A DNA stretch of 64,000 nt, from NCBI RefSeq assembly GCF_001519055.1, contig NZ_KQ954286.1:428687-492686 (forward strand), in the 5' to 3' direction. Source of the DNA: Novosphingobium sp. Fuku2-ISO-50 (lineage in GTDB: Bacteria; Pseudomonadota; Alphaproteobacteria; Sphingomonadales; Sphingomonadaceae). Position numbers and translations under genes: made by a program. Shown here in pieces: positions 47,021-56,073 of this stretch. The notes below the pieces were generated by a model. That model had not been told where the DNA came from, ran no database searches, and was given only the letters and a program-made list of their open reading frames with translations. The number at the start of each line of letters is the position of its first letter. Position 1 is the first letter of the stretch.

Positions 47021-49030
47021 TTAACCCTCGATACGGGAAAAATCGGCGACCTTGTGCACCGCAGCACGAAATAGGTCAAGCAGTGCCAAACGGTTGGCAC
47101 GCTTGCTCGCATCCGCATCATTGACGGTGACCGTTTCAAAAAAGGCATCGATCGGCGCGCGCAGGCTGGCCAGCGCGGCCATCGCGGCAGTGAAATCCTC
47201 GGAGGCAATGCCCGCCTCGACCTTCGGCGCCGCCTCGGCCAGCGCCGCGCCAAGCAGCGCTTCGTCGGGCTCGGCTGTATAGGTTTGCGGCAGCGGCTGC
47301 CACGTTTCCTTTTTCAGGATATTGGCCGCACGTTTGTACCCGGCCAACAGGTTGACCCCGTCCTCGGTGCCGACGAACGCCTGCAAGGCATGGACCCGCG
47401 CAAGCAGCCGCACGAGATCGTCTTCGCCGCCCAGCGCAAACACCGCATCGATCAGATCGTGCCGCACACCCGCTTCGCGCTGCTGAACCTTGAGGCGGTC
47501 GGCGAAGAAGGCCAGCAGATCACCCTCGGCCACGGCCAGCCGCAAGCCATTGTCGGTAATCAGGCGGATCACGCCAAGCGCCGCGCGGCGCAACGCGAAC
47601 GGGTCTTTCGAGCCGGTCGGCTTTTCATCGATCGCGAAAAAGCCACGCAAGGTATCGAGCTTGTCAGCCAGCGCGACGGCGACAGTCACCGGCGCGCGCG
47701 GCACATCGTCGCCCTGCCCGACCGGCTTGTAATGATCGCGGATTGCATCGGCCACAGCATCGGGCAAGCCTTCGACGCGGGCGTAATAACCGCCCATAAG
47801 GCCCTGCAATTCGGGGAATTCGCCGACCATTTCGGTAACCAGATCGGTCTTGCACAATTGGGCCGCCAGCCGCGCCTCGGCAGGATCTGCGCCGGGAACA
47901 AGGCCCTCTTGCGCCAGCCACTCGGCCAGATCGGCCACGCGCGCGACCTTTTCGGCCAGACTGCCGAGCTTGTCATGGAACGTGATCCGCCCAAGCTTCT
48001 TCGCTTGTTCGGCCAATGGCGTCTTCTGGTCCTGATCCCAGAAAAAGCGCGCATCGGACAGCCGCGCCGCCAGCACCTTGCGGTTGCCGGTGATGATCGC
48101 AGCGCCCTCGTCCCGGGCCGCGATATTGGCGGTGCAGACGAAGGCATTGGCAAGCTTGCCCGCAGCATCGCGGCAGATGAAATACTTCTGATTGACGCGC
48201 GCGGTCAGCTGGATCACTTCGGGCGGCACCGCGAGAAACGCTTCGTCAAACCGGCCGAGCAAGGGCACCGGCCATTCGGTCAGCCCGGCGTTTTCGATCA
48301 CCAGCCCTTCGTCATCGACCAGCACCAGCCCGGCCTCGGACGCAGCGCGGCGCGCCCCGTCGCGCACGATCGCTTCCCGTTCTGCATGATCGACGATGAC
48401 ATGCGCGGCGCGCAATTTGGCGGCGTAATCGTCAACGCCGTCGATCGTGATAGTGCCCTGATGATGGAACCGGTGGCCCACGGTTTCGCGCCCCGAAACG
48501 ATCCCGCCGATGTCACAGGGCACCACCTCGCCGCCGAGCAGCGCAATGATCCCCGACAGCGGACGCACCCAGCGCAGGCTTTCGCTCGACAGCGATGCCG
48601 CGCCCCAGCGCTGCGACTTGGGCCAGGGAAACGCACGAATCAGCGCCGGGATCGCCTCGGCCAGCACATCGGCGGTAGCGCGGCCCGGCCTTTCGAGCAC
48701 GGCGAACCACACCCCGTCGCGCTCGGTCAGTTGATCGGCGGACAGGCCGGTCTTGCGCAAAAAACCTTCAAGCGCCTGTGGCGGCGCGCTGGTGCGCGGG
48801 CCTTTCAGTTCCTCGCGCACAGCCTCTGTCGCCAGCGGCAGATCGCGCGCGATCAGCGCCAGCCGACGCGGAGTCGACCACACTTTGACCGCATCGGGGA
48901 TGGCGCCGGGCCGCAGCCCCGCACTTTCCAGCTCCTTGCGAAACAGGCGTTCGAGATCGGCGCGGGCTTGCGCCTGCATCCGCGCGGGGATTTCCTCCGA
49001 GCGCAGTTCAAGCAGGAAATGCGCGCTCAT
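47021..49030 (-). CDS. glyS: Glycyl-tRNA synthetase beta subunit GlyS
   Basis: The 669-residue beta subunit of the bacterial alpha2beta2 GlyRS binds tRNA. Motifs include [20 protein letters not shown] at the N-terminus, [28 protein letters not shown]-like [20 protein letters not shown] and the HD-like [40 protein letters not shown]. The ATG at 49030 overlaps the glyQ stop as ATGA. Confidence 0.97.
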   Translation of the reverse strand: MSAHFLLELRSEEIPARMQAQARADLERLFRKELESAGLRPGAIPDAVKVWSTPRRLALIARDLPLATEAVREELKGPRTSAPPQALEGFLRKTGLSADQLTERDGVWFAVLERPGRATADVLAEAIPALIRAFPWPKSQRWGAASLSSESLRWVRPLSGIIALLGGEVVPCDIGGIVSGRETVGHRFHHQGTITIDGVDDYAAKLRAAHVIVDHAEREAIVRDGARRAASEAGLVLVDDEGLVIENAGLTEWPVPLLGRFDEAFLAVPPEVIQLTARVNQKYFICRDAAGKLANAFVCTANIAARDEGAAIITGNRKVLAARLSDARFFWDQDQKTPLAEQAKKLGRITFHDKLGSLAEKVARVADLAEWLAQEGLVPGADPAEARLAAQLCKTDLVTEMVGEFPELQGLMGGYYARVEGLPDAVADAIRDHYKPVGQGDDVPRAPVTVAVALADKLDTLRGFFAIDEKPTGSKDPFALRRAALGVIRLITDNGLRLAVAEGDLLAFFADRLKVQQREAGVRHDLIDAVFALGGEDDLVRLLARVHALQAFVGTEDGVNLLAGYKRAANILKKETWQPLPQTYTAEPDEALLGAALAEAAPKVEAGIASEDFTAAMAALASLRAPIDAFFETVTVNDADASKRANRLALLDLFRAAVHKVADFSRIEG

Positions 49031-49932
49031 GCCGTCCACCCCGGAAACTTTGCAGTCCATTCGTCCTTGAACTTGGCCATATAGGCCTCGCAGGCGCCGC
49101 GCGCGCAATCGCGCACCCGGCCCATATAGCTGGCGCGTTCCTGGACCGAAATCACCCCGCGCGCCTGCAACAAGTTGAACAAGTGGCTCGCCTCGATCGC
49201 CTGTTCATAGGCGGCAATCGGCACGTCGGCTTCGATCGCGCGGCGGCATTCGGCTTCGGCGGCCTGAAACCCCTTGAACAGCGTATCGGTGTCGGCGACT
49301 TCGAAATTCCATTTCGACATCTGCCGCTCGTTTTCGAGGAAGACGTCGCCATAGCTGACGCCGGCATCGTTGAAGCGCAGGTCGTAAATGCTGTCGACGC
49401 CCTGAATATACATCGCCAGCCGTTCGAGCCCATACGTCAGCTCGCCCGCCACCGGCTTGCAGTCAAACCCGCCCATCTGCTGGAAATAGGTGAACTGGCT
49501 GACTTCCATCCCGTCGCACCAGACTTCCCAGCCCAGCCCCCAGGCACCAAGCGTCGGCGATTCCCAGTCATCTTCGACAAAGCGGATGTCGTGGAGCAGC
49601 GGATCGATGCCGATCGCAAACAGGCTGCCGAGATAGAGCTCCTGAAAATGCGCCGGGCTCGGCTTCATGATCACCTGATACTGGTAATAATGCTGCAGCC
49701 GATTGGGATTTTCGCCATAGCGGCCATCGGTCGGGCGGCGGCTGGGCTGCACATAGGCGGCATTCCACGATTCCGGCCCGAGCGAGCGCAGAGTCGTCGC
49801 GGTGTGAAACGTCCCCGCGCCGACGCGCATGTCATAAGGTTGCAGGATCACACAGCCTTGCGCGCTCCAATAAGCATGGAGGCGCAGGATCATGTCCTGA
49901 AAGCTCGGCGGCGTCTGCTGATTTTCGGCCAT
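49027..49932 (-). CDS. glyQ: Glycyl-tRNA synthetase alpha subunit GlyQ
   Basis: The 301-residue catalytic alpha subunit is highly conserved: [80 protein letters not shown] and [20 protein letters not shown]. The frame is open further upstream, but that part lies in the hairpin elements at 49994-50162; the ATG at 49932 ([13 protein letters not shown]) is the family start. Confidence 0.97.
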   Translation of the reverse strand: MAENQQTPPSFQDMILRLHAYWSAQGCVILQPYDMRVGAGTFHTATTLRSLGPESWNAAYVQPSRRPTDGRYGENPNRLQHYYQYQVIMKPSPAHFQELYLGSLFAIGIDPLLHDIRFVEDDWESPTLGAWGLGWEVWCDGMEVSQFTYFQQMGGFDCKPVAGELTYGLERLAMYIQGVDSIYDLRFNDAGVSYGDVFLENERQMSKWNFEVADTDTLFKGFQAAEAECRRAIEADVPIAAYEQAIEASHLFNLLQARGVISVQERASYMGRVRDCARGACEAYMAKFKDEWTAKFPGWTA

Positions 49933-49993
49933 GCGCGCGCATTTGGCCGATACGCCGCCGCAAATCAACCGGCGCAGGCGTGGTTTACCCAAA

Positions 49994-50072
49994 CTAGTGG
50001 ATTGTTTTTGACATTTGCATCCCGCCATCCGGATAGCACGGTCGCAAATGTCAAAAACGAAAAATCCACTAG
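49994..50072. repeat. Hairpin element 1 (CTAGTGG...GACATTTGC arms)
   Basis: Arms at 49994-50018 and 50044-50072 are complementary apart from a 4-nt insertion in the right arm, with a 25-nt loop. The outer CTAGTGG and inner TTTGACATTTGC are shared in kind with element 2. It may be a MITE-like or REP-like mobile hairpin. Confidence 0.85.
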
Positions 50073-50084
50073 AATCAAAAGTTT

Positions 50085-50162
50085 CCAGTGGTCCGAAAAG
50101 ATTCTGACATTTGCGCACTACCTAGCCGAGAGCGGTAGCAAATGTCAGAATCGGACCACTAG
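50085..50162. repeat. Hairpin element 2 (related copy)
   Basis: Arms at 50085-50114 and 50138-50162 are complementary apart from a 5-nt insertion (AAAAG) in the left arm and one T/C change near the end. The outer and inner arm segments match element 1, while the middle differs but stays paired. The indel sits in the opposite arm from element 1, so the copies are inverted relative to each other. Confidence 0.85.
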
Positions 50163-50209
50163 CTGCGGGGACTTGCCGCCCGCGCCCTGCTGGGCCATGC
50201 CTTGGGGCA

Positions 50210-51124
50210 ATGAAACCAGGCCTCCTTCGCGCGCTTTTGCGCCGCTTTGCCCTTGCGCTGCTGCTGGCAGGGCTCGCTCCGGCGGCTTATGCCGATCCGG
50301 CGCCGCTGCACCCCGCGCTGTGGAAGGTGACTCGCCATGGCACGACGATCTGGCTGTTTGGCACGATTCACATGCTGCCCCCCGGCGCCCGCTGGTTGAC
50401 CGGCCCGGTCGCCCATGCCGCCGACACCGCCGACGAGATCGCCACCGAAATCGACGATCCCGACGGCAGCGCGACGCGCCTGGCGCTCGCCGCGCGCTCG
50501 CCATTGCCGCCGGGCGAACACTTGTCGGCCCTGTTGCCCGATGACGAGCGCGCAGCCCTGACCGAGCGGCTGGCGCAGTTTGGCCTTGGCGCAGACCGCT
50601 TCGATGGCGAAAAGCCCTGGTATGCGGCGGTCGCGCTGTCGACACTGCCGCTGCTGCGTCGGGGATTCGACGCGAAGACCGGGGTCGAGGCAGGACTTGC
50701 CGCGCGTCTGGCAGAACGCAAGGGGGCGGAACGCAAGGTCGTGCGCACCGGGATCGAAACCCCCGACGGGCAATTGGCCGCGCTGGATACCCTGCCGCGT
50801 GCATCGCAACTGGCCTATCTGAAGACCGTGATCGACCAGTTCGACGCCATCGACGGCGAAATCGACGCGATGTTCGATGCCTGGGGCAAAGGCGATGCCG
50901 CAGGCCTCGCCCGCATGATGAACGAGGATGAAGGCAAGGATGACCCGCTGTTGATCCAGCGCCTGATTCTCGACCGCAACCGGGGCTTTGCCGCGTGGAT
51001 TCGCGCCCGGCTGGCGCGGCCCGGAACAGTGTTCGTGGCCATCGGCGCGGGACACCTTGCCGGTGCGGGCAGCGTGCAGGACGTGCTTGCCCATTCCGGT
51101 ATCCGCGTGGAGCGCGTGCAGTGA
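50210..51124 (+). CDS. TraB/GumN family protein (first of two)
   Basis: The 304-residue protein has a cleavable signal peptide (FALALLLAGLAPAAYA) and a TraB/GumN (PrgY-like) domain with the paired GxxH motifs: WLFGTIHMLPPG near the N-terminus and FVAIGAGHLAGAGSVQDVLA at the C-terminus. A central Glu/Asp-rich AARLAERKG region is also typical. The family is proposed to include metal-dependent proteases of the Tiki type. Its substrate here is unknown. It overlaps the next gene at GTGA. Confidence 0.85.
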   Translation: MKPGLLRALLRRFALALLLAGLAPAAYADPAPLHPALWKVTRHGTTIWLFGTIHMLPPGARWLTGPVAHAADTADEIATEIDDPDGSATRLALAARSPLPPGEHLSALLPDDERAALTERLAQFGLGADRFDGEKPWYAAVALSTLPLLRRGFDAKTGVEAGLAARLAERKGAERKVVRTGIETPDGQLAALDTLPRASQLAYLKTVIDQFDAIDGEIDAMFDAWGKGDAAGLARMMNEDEGKDDPLLIQRLILDRNRGFAAWIRARLARPGTVFVAIGAGHLAGAGSVQDVLAHSGIRVERVQ

Positions 51125-52005
51125 TCCGCCGCTGCGCCGTAGCGCTCGGCCTGCTGCTGCTCGCCGCCTGCCAGCCTGCGCCCGCTCCGGCGCCTGCGCC
51201 GCAAGTCGCGCTTTGGGCCATCGGCCAATCGGGCAACGACACGATACACGGCTGGATCATCGGCACCGTCCATGCCCTGCCGCCGGGCACGGTCTGGCGC
51301 CGCCCGGCGATCGATGCGGCGATGGCGTCCGCCGACCGGCTGGTCATGGAAATCGGCGAACCGCTCGATCCCCGGATCGCCGGCACGGCGCTGGCCCGGC
51401 TGGCGATGACCCCCGGCCTGCCCCCGCCCAGCGCGCGGCTCGATCCGGCCGGGCAAAAGGCGCTGCTTGCCACGTATCAAATGCTCGGCCTCGACGATGC
51501 GCGGTTTCGCGATGAGGAATCCTGGGCCGTCGCCTTGCAGATTTCCGCGCTTGCCAGCCAAAAGGCCGGTGCCGAAGCGAGCGACGGGGTCGAGCCGCAA
51601 TTGCGCGCGCGCATGGCAGGCAAACCGGTCATGGGCCTTGAAACCGTCGACAGCCAGTTCGCGATTTTCGACGCCCTGCCCCCGCGTTCGCAAGACCGTC
51701 TGCTCGCCGATGTCGCGCGCGAAGCGACCGATCACCGCGACAGCGATGCCCAGATGCTGAACCTCTGGCTCAAAGGCGACGAACTGGGCCTGACGCGTGA
51801 GGCCAACAGCGACTTCCTCGCCGATCCGACGCTCCATGAAGCCCTGCTGACCGCGCGCAACCGCGCCTGGACTGCGCAACTCGACAGTCTGCTGCGCAGC
51901 GGCGCGCGCCCGTTCATCGCGGTCGGCGCCGCGCATGTCTCGGGCCGCGACGGCCTGCCCGCGATGCTGCGCGCCAGGGGATGGACCATCAAGCGCGTCT
52001 ATTGA
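51121..52005 (+). CDS. TraB/GumN family lipoprotein (second of two)
   Basis: The 294-residue protein starts with GTG at 51121, overlapping the previous TGA. It begins VIRRCAVALGLLLLAACQPA, a lipoprotein signal with lipobox LAAC. The TraB/GumN motifs WIIGTVHALPPG and FIAVGAAHVSGRDGLPAMLR are present, and KPVMGLETVDSQFAIFDALP is the family's central region. It is a diverged paralogue of the preceding gene: one copy exported, the other lipid-anchored. Confidence 0.85.
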   Translation: MIRRCAVALGLLLLAACQPAPAPAPAPQVALWAIGQSGNDTIHGWIIGTVHALPPGTVWRRPAIDAAMASADRLVMEIGEPLDPRIAGTALARLAMTPGLPPPSARLDPAGQKALLATYQMLGLDDARFRDEESWAVALQISALASQKAGAEASDGVEPQLRARMAGKPVMGLETVDSQFAIFDALPPRSQDRLLADVAREATDHRDSDAQMLNLWLKGDELGLTREANSDFLADPTLHEALLTARNRAWTAQLDSLLRSGARPFIAVGAAHVSGRDGLPAMLRARGWTIKRVY

Positions 52006-52018
52006 AACCCCGGAACGC

Positions 52019-52046
52019 TTGCTTTTTTGGCCAAACGCGCTATGGG
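52019..52046 (+). promoter_or_regulatory. Candidate sigma-70-type promoter for rplY
   Basis: TTGCTT at 52019-52024 and TATGGG at 52041-52046 with a 16-nt spacer, giving a leader of about 75 nt before rplY. Same spacing and TTGC/TAT pattern as the aroQ candidate. Weak consensus. Confidence 0.4.
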
Positions 52047-52127
52047 CCGCCGCTTCCCGGCATGGTCATCCCTGGAGGCGTGGCGGGAAAATCGTAGCTT
52101 CATACTATTTACCTAAGGACCAGACAC

Positions 52128-52730
52128 ATGAGCGAAACGCTTTTTCTGTCGGCCGAAGCGCGCGAAAAGGTAGGCAAGGGAGCCTCCCGCGTGCTGCGTC
52201 GTGCCGGCCGTATCCCCGCTGTCATTTATGGCGGCAATCTGGAACCGATTGCCCTCCATCTGGAGGAAAAGGCGCTCGTCAAGGCGCTTGGCACCGGCCA
52301 CTTCTTCAATTCGATCGTCGATCTGAACGTCGGCGGCATCGTTGTGCGCACCCTGCCCAAGGACGTTGCGCTGCACAAGGTGTCCGACCGCCCGCTGCAT
52401 GTCGATTTTCTGCGCGTTTCCGCCACCCACGCCGTGCATGTGAAAGTGCCGCTGCTGTTCATCAACGAAGAAGCCTCGCCCGGCATCAAGCGCGGCGGCG
52501 TGCTCAACATCGTTGCGCATGAACTCGAACTGGTCTCGATTCCCGAAGCGATCCCCAACGACATCACCGTCGATGTCACCGGGCTCGAAATCGGCGATTC
52601 GATCCACATGCACGACATCAAGCTGCCGGACGGCGTGCGCGCGATCACGCACGAATCCGACGCGACGATTGCGACGATCGTTGCTCCTTCGGCGCTGAAG
52701 TCTTCCGAAGGCGACACCGCCAAGGATTGA
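52128..52730 (+). CDS. rplY: 50S ribosomal protein bL25 (Ctc form)
   Basis: bL25 binds 5S rRNA. This 200-residue form has the N-terminal L25 domain ([38 protein letters not shown]) plus the C-terminal TL5/Ctc domain ([35 protein letters not shown]). An AAGGACC ribosome site precedes the ATG. It is followed by a terminator and then pth, a common pairing. Confidence 0.96.
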   Translation: MSETLFLSAEAREKVGKGASRVLRRAGRIPAVIYGGNLEPIALHLEEKALVKALGTGHFFNSIVDLNVGGIVVRTLPKDVALHKVSDRPLHVDFLRVSATHAVHVKVPLLFINEEASPGIKRGGVLNIVAHELELVSIPEAIPNDITVDVTGLEIGDSIHMHDIKLPDGVRAITHESDATIATIVAPSALKSSEGDTAKD

Positions 52731-52771
52731 TCATCCGGGCGCTCCCACGGTGCGCCCAGAAGACCATCAGG

Positions 52772-52808
52772 GAACCCCTTCCCCCTCCGCGGGAAGGGGT
52801 TCTTTTTT
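52772..52808 (+). terminator. Intrinsic terminator after rplY
   Basis: A 12-bp stem (52772-52783 with 52791-52802) followed by six T residues at 52803-52808, 42 nt after the rplY stop. Confidence 0.9.
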
Positions 52809-52860
52809 GGTTCATCGGGGATTTGCGGGAACTGGTATTTGAGTGCGTTTCTAGATTATC

Positions 52861-52994
52861 GTCATCCCGGACTTGATCCGGGATCCAGCTGCCGTCTTGG
52901 CACGAGCCGATCATCAACACGCTCTGCCAAGGGCCCGACAAATGAACCGGTGGCGTCAAACGAAAGCTGGACCCCGGATCAAGTCCGGGGTGAC
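52861..52994. repeat. 30-bp inverted repeat pair (CCGGACTTGATCCGGG family)
   Basis: Arms at 52861-52890 and 52965-52994 are complementary over 30 bp with few mismatches; each arm also contains its own small palindrome (CCCGGACTTGATCCGGG). The 74-bp middle has no clear gene. A related pair frames the GIY-YIG gene at 57747-57775 and 58182-58210. Confidence 0.85.
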
Positions 52995-53090
52995 AAAGTT
53001 GACAAACTCATCCCGCGAATCCGCGATGAACCTCTTTTTTGCCCGCCGCACGCCTAACCCAAAGCCGCATCCAACGGAGCTTTCGCCATC

Positions 53091-53660
53091 ATGCAAGTCT
53101 GGGTCGGCCTCGGCAATCCGGGCCCGCAATATGCGCTCAATCGGCACAATGTCGGCTTCATGGCGCTCGACACGATTGCCGAAGTCCATGGCTTTGGCCC
53201 GGTGCAAAAGAAATTCCAGGGCTGGGTTCAGGACGGGCGCATCGGCACAGAGCGCGTGATCCTGCTGAAACCCGCGACGTTCATGAACGAAAGCGGTCGC
53301 GCCGTGGGTGAGGCGCTGCGCTTTTACAAGCTCGACACCCATGCGCTGACAGTGTTTCACGACGAGCTCGACCTCCCCGCGTTCAAGGTCAAGGTCAAGA
53401 CCGGCGGCGGCACAGCCGGACACAACGGGCTACGCTCGATCGAGCGCCATGCCGACGCCGATTTTCGCCGGGTAAGGCTGGGCATCGGCCATCCGGGACA
53501 CAAGGACCGGGTGACAGGCCATGTCCTGGGCAATTATGCCAAGGCAGAGACCGATGATCTGGCCGAGATGCTCGGCGCTGTGGCGCGCGCTGCGGAATGG
53601 CTGGCGCGCGGCGACGATGTGCGTTTCATGAACGATGTCGCCTTGATCCAGCAAGGCTGA
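53091..53660 (+). CDS. pth: Peptidyl-tRNA hydrolase Pth
   Basis: Pth recycles stalled peptidyl-tRNA. The 189-residue protein has WVGLGNPGPQYALNRHNVGF with catalytic His19 (E. coli His20), FMNESGRAVGEALRFYKLDT, VFHDELDLPAFKVKVKTGGG with the conserved Asp, and AGHNGLRSIERH. It follows rplY, as in many bacteria. Confidence 0.97.
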   Translation: MQVWVGLGNPGPQYALNRHNVGFMALDTIAEVHGFGPVQKKFQGWVQDGRIGTERVILLKPATFMNESGRAVGEALRFYKLDTHALTVFHDELDLPAFKVKVKTGGGTAGHNGLRSIERHADADFRRVRLGIGHPGHKDRVTGHVLGNYAKAETDDLAEMLGAVARAAEWLARGDDVRFMNDVALIQQG

Positions 53661-53784
53661 TCGAAGCGCACGTCTGAAACAACACCAAATCTTTACGCAG
53701 ATTAATGCGCAAGAGTCGGAAACGCTTACACAACGCATCGAGCACAGCACCCGTTAACTAACAAATATGGCGGAAATTCGCAAT

Positions 53785-53799
53785 TGGCACGAGTCATGC
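53785..53799 (+). promoter_or_regulatory. Sigma-54-type promoter upstream of the PEP-CTERM gene
   Basis: TGGCACGAGTCATGC matches the -24/-12 consensus TGGCAC-N5-TTGC at all but one position, with the invariant GG and GC 10 nt apart. It lies about 70 nt before the PEP-CTERM ATG. PEP-CTERM systems are often controlled by sigma-54 with the PrsK/PrsR pair, which supports it. Confidence 0.65.
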
Positions 53800-53868
53800 T
53801 CTCTATTGGGTTAACCAGTCATATACGCGGTCAGCGCCGCGCGCGGTTATGAAAACAGGGGAAGTATC

Positions 53869-54300
53869 ATGAAGCGCATTGCCACTGTCACCACGGCCAT
53901 CATCGGCGTTCTCGTCGCCACCCCGGCGCTCGCTTGGAGCACCCCGGGCCACGTCCATTATTGCAACTGCGGCGACTCGATCGGCGCAGCGATGTGCGGT
54001 ACGTCGACCTCGTCGACTTCGGGCGGCACGACCACTTCCTCGACCTCGGGCGGCACGACCACTTCCTCGACCTCGGGCGGCACCACCACCTCCTCGACCT
54101 CGGGCGGCACCACCACCTCCTCGACCTCGGGCGGTACCACCACCTCCTCGACCTCGGGCGGCACGACCACCTCTTCGACCTCGGGCGGCACGACCACTTC
54201 GTCGACTTCGGGCGGCACCACGGTTCCCGAACCGGGCATGCTCGGCATGATGGGTCTGGGCTTCATCGGCATGGCCGCAGCGCGCCGCCGCCGCCGCTGA
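53869..54300 (+). CDS. PEP-CTERM sorting-domain protein with Thr/Ser/Gly repeats
   Basis: The 143-residue protein has an N-terminal signal peptide (IIGVLVATPALA), a short Cys-containing region (HVHYCNCGDSIGAAMC), eight 9-residue repeats of TTSSTSGGT and a C-terminal PEP-CTERM signal: the VPEP motif, a hydrophobic segment (MLGMMGLGFIGMAAA) and an Arg cluster. PEP-CTERM proteins are processed by exosortase and usually associate with exopolysaccharide. The Ser/Thr repeats could be glycosylated. A GGGGAAG ribosome site precedes the ATG. No exosortase gene is in the window. Confidence 0.88.
   Translation: MKRIATVTTAIIGVLVATPALAWSTPGHVHYCNCGDSIGAAMCGTSTSSTSGGTTTSSTSGGTTTSSTSGGTTTSSTSGGTTTSSTSGGTTTSSTSGGTTTSSTSGGTTTSSTSGGTTVPEPGMLGMMGLGFIGMAAARRRRR
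54011..54226 (+). repeat. Eight tandem 27-bp repeats in the PEP-CTERM gene
   Basis: CGGGCGG recurs at 54020, 54047, 54074, 54101, 54128, 54155, 54182 and 54209, exactly 27 nt apart, with small variations (C/G, T/C) between units. Each unit encodes nine residues, so copy-number change keeps frame. Confidence 0.95.
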
Positions 54301-54382
54301 TTGTCATGGCATAGCCCGGTCGGATGCTTCCGGCCGGGCATCTTTTCGCCCGTTTGCCGTCAGGCCATTGCCTTTCCGGGGA

Positions 54383-55897
54383 TCAGCCCCCGGCGCGGGC
54401 GAAATCGGCGCGAAACACGCGATTGGTCGGATCGCGCTCCAGCGCCTGACGCATGAGCGTTTGCGCCGTATCCAGATCGCGCCCGGCATTGAGCCGGACC
54501 AGCCCCGCCATGTGCAGCATGTCGGGATTGCGCGGATCAAGCGCCAGCGCGCGATCGGCAAAGCCCAGCGCTGCGTCATGCTGCGCCAGGTTGGTCGCCA
54601 CCGCCGCCAGGCGCTTCAACACTTCGGCATCGCTGTCATAGCCGGGAATCGCGCGATAGGCGGCCAGCGCGCCTGACCAGTCGCGCCGCGCCATGGCCGC
54701 CTGCGCTTGCTCGGCAGCGGCGTTGATCGCGGCCAGTTGCGGCGAATGCAGCCGTTCGGAATAGCGCGCCAGCACCGGATCGTGCGCCATGCTCGCCGCA
54801 CGGATCGCCACATCGAGTTCGCGCGGCCCCGCCAGCACGCTGTCGGCCAGCGGGCGGATCGTCGAAAGCGCCCCGGCCCCGTCGTTTGCCGCCAGATCGG
54901 ATTCGGCAAGCATCAATCGGGCAAACGGGTTTTGCGGCGAGAGCAGCAGCGCCTTTTGATAGATCGCCCGCGCCGCTTCGGCATGGCCGAGATGGAGCAG
55001 CGCCTCGCCATAGGCCAGCCCTTCGAAACTGCGCAAATCCAGCGAGCTTTCGCGCGGGCCGAGCATGTCGCGCACTTTGGCCCAATCGCCCTTTTCCGCC
55101 GCGACCCGCACGGTCAGCGCAAAGACCTGCGGCTGATCGGGGGCAATCGCCCGCGCCTGATCGGCATAGCGCGCGGTCACGTCGGGAGCCCCGCGCAGAT
55201 CGGCCAGATCGGCCAGCGCAACCAGCGGTTCGGCGCGCGCCGGAAAACGCTTTGCCGCCTCGCCATAGGCCCGCTCGGCTGCATCGAGTTGCCCGCGATG
55301 CTGCGCAATCGTGCCGGTGATCAGCAAGGTATCGAGCCGTTCGGCGCCCGTCTTGCGCATGATCTGCAAGGCGCGCTCTGCCCCGTCGATGTCATCGCCG
55401 TCGATCAGAAACCGGGCATAGTCCACGGCCAGCCGGAAATCGTTGCCGGCCGCCATGCCATGCTGAAAATCGGCCAGCGCCGAGGTGCTGTCCCTCGCGG
55501 CGAGCGCCGCCTCGCCACGCAGCCGCCAGGCGACCGCGCTTTGATCGTCGCCCAAAATCCTGTCCATCTCGCGCGCCTGCCCGCGCAGCAAGGCTGCCTC
55601 GGCACTCAGCTCGGTCCATGGCACCCCGGTCATCCCGAGATCGGCCAGTTGCGTCAGCACGCTGCCCGCCCCGTCGCCATCGCCCAGCGCCAGATCGGCA
55701 CGCGCCAGCAGGAGCAGCATCTCGCGATTGCCGTGATCGGATTCGAGACCGGCAAGCACCGCCGCGCGCGCACGGCCATAATCTTCGGCAGCAAACGCCG
55801 CTTTGGCCTCCGCAAACCGCGCCGCAGGGTCATGATGGCCGCAACCGGCCAGAATCAGGCCCGGAGCAAGGAGAAGAGAGGCAAATATCCGTTTCAT
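54383..55897 (-). CDS. TPR-repeat lipoprotein
   Basis: The 504-residue protein has a lipoprotein signal (LLLAPGLILAGC, Cys at about residue 19) followed by a long row of tetratricopeptide repeats, e.g. AFAAEDYGRARAAVLAGLES, AERAYGEAAKRFPARAEPLV, ARAIYQKALLLSPQNPFARL and ALGFADRALALDPRNPDMLH. TPRs act as protein-binding scaffolds. A family of TPR lipoproteins (PrsT type) goes with PEP-CTERM systems, and this gene converges on the PEP-CTERM gene; it is however shorter than the usual PrsT, so the link is inference. The ATG at 55897 gives the signal peptide; the frame is open further upstream. Confidence 0.8.
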   Translation of the reverse strand: MKRIFASLLLAPGLILAGCGHHDPAARFAEAKAAFAAEDYGRARAAVLAGLESDHGNREMLLLLARADLALGDGDGAGSVLTQLADLGMTGVPWTELSAEAALLRGQAREMDRILGDDQSAVAWRLRGEAALAARDSTSALADFQHGMAAGNDFRLAVDYARFLIDGDDIDGAERALQIMRKTGAERLDTLLITGTIAQHRGQLDAAERAYGEAAKRFPARAEPLVALADLADLRGAPDVTARYADQARAIAPDQPQVFALTVRVAAEKGDWAKVRDMLGPRESSLDLRSFEGLAYGEALLHLGHAEAARAIYQKALLLSPQNPFARLMLAESDLAANDGAGALSTIRPLADSVLAGPRELDVAIRAASMAHDPVLARYSERLHSPQLAAINAAAEQAQAAMARRDWSGALAAYRAIPGYDSDAEVLKRLAAVATNLAQHDAALGFADRALALDPRNPDMLHMAGLVRLNAGRDLDTAQTLMRQALERDPTNRVFRADFARAGG

Positions 55898-56073
55898 TGC
55901 CGCGCCATCATGCCGCCAAGCCTTGAAGTTTCGATGAATCAGGCGCGCCAAACCGCAGGCTGCGCACCTGCCCCCTTGACCTTGGGCCAAAGGGATACCA
56001 TCGCGCGGGCAAATGGAAACGGCCGCGCCCGATTGGGCTGACACCAGCGGCGCATCAGGAAAGTGACACGCAC

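Noticed and set aside
44255..47074. A 939-codon plus-strand open frame antisense to ppdK
   Set aside because: It mirrors ppdK, which has every family motif. The frame stays open only because of GC-rich codon bias; its product is His/Arg/Asp-rich with no known domain.
49994..50162. The hairpin pair as a terminator or tRNA-like structure of glyQ
   Set aside because: The elements lie upstream of glyQ, carry long imperfect arms with large loops and no T run suited to either gene.
54011..54226. Regular repeats that might suggest a CRISPR array
   Set aside because: Units are contiguous with no unique spacers and encode an in-frame protein repeat; no cas genes are present.
53958..54341. Antisense frame with VVPPEVEE repeats over the PEP-CTERM gene
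   Set aside because: It is the complement of the 27-bp coding repeats. The plus-strand protein has a signal peptide, ribosome site and PEP-CTERM tail, so the plus strand is the coding one.
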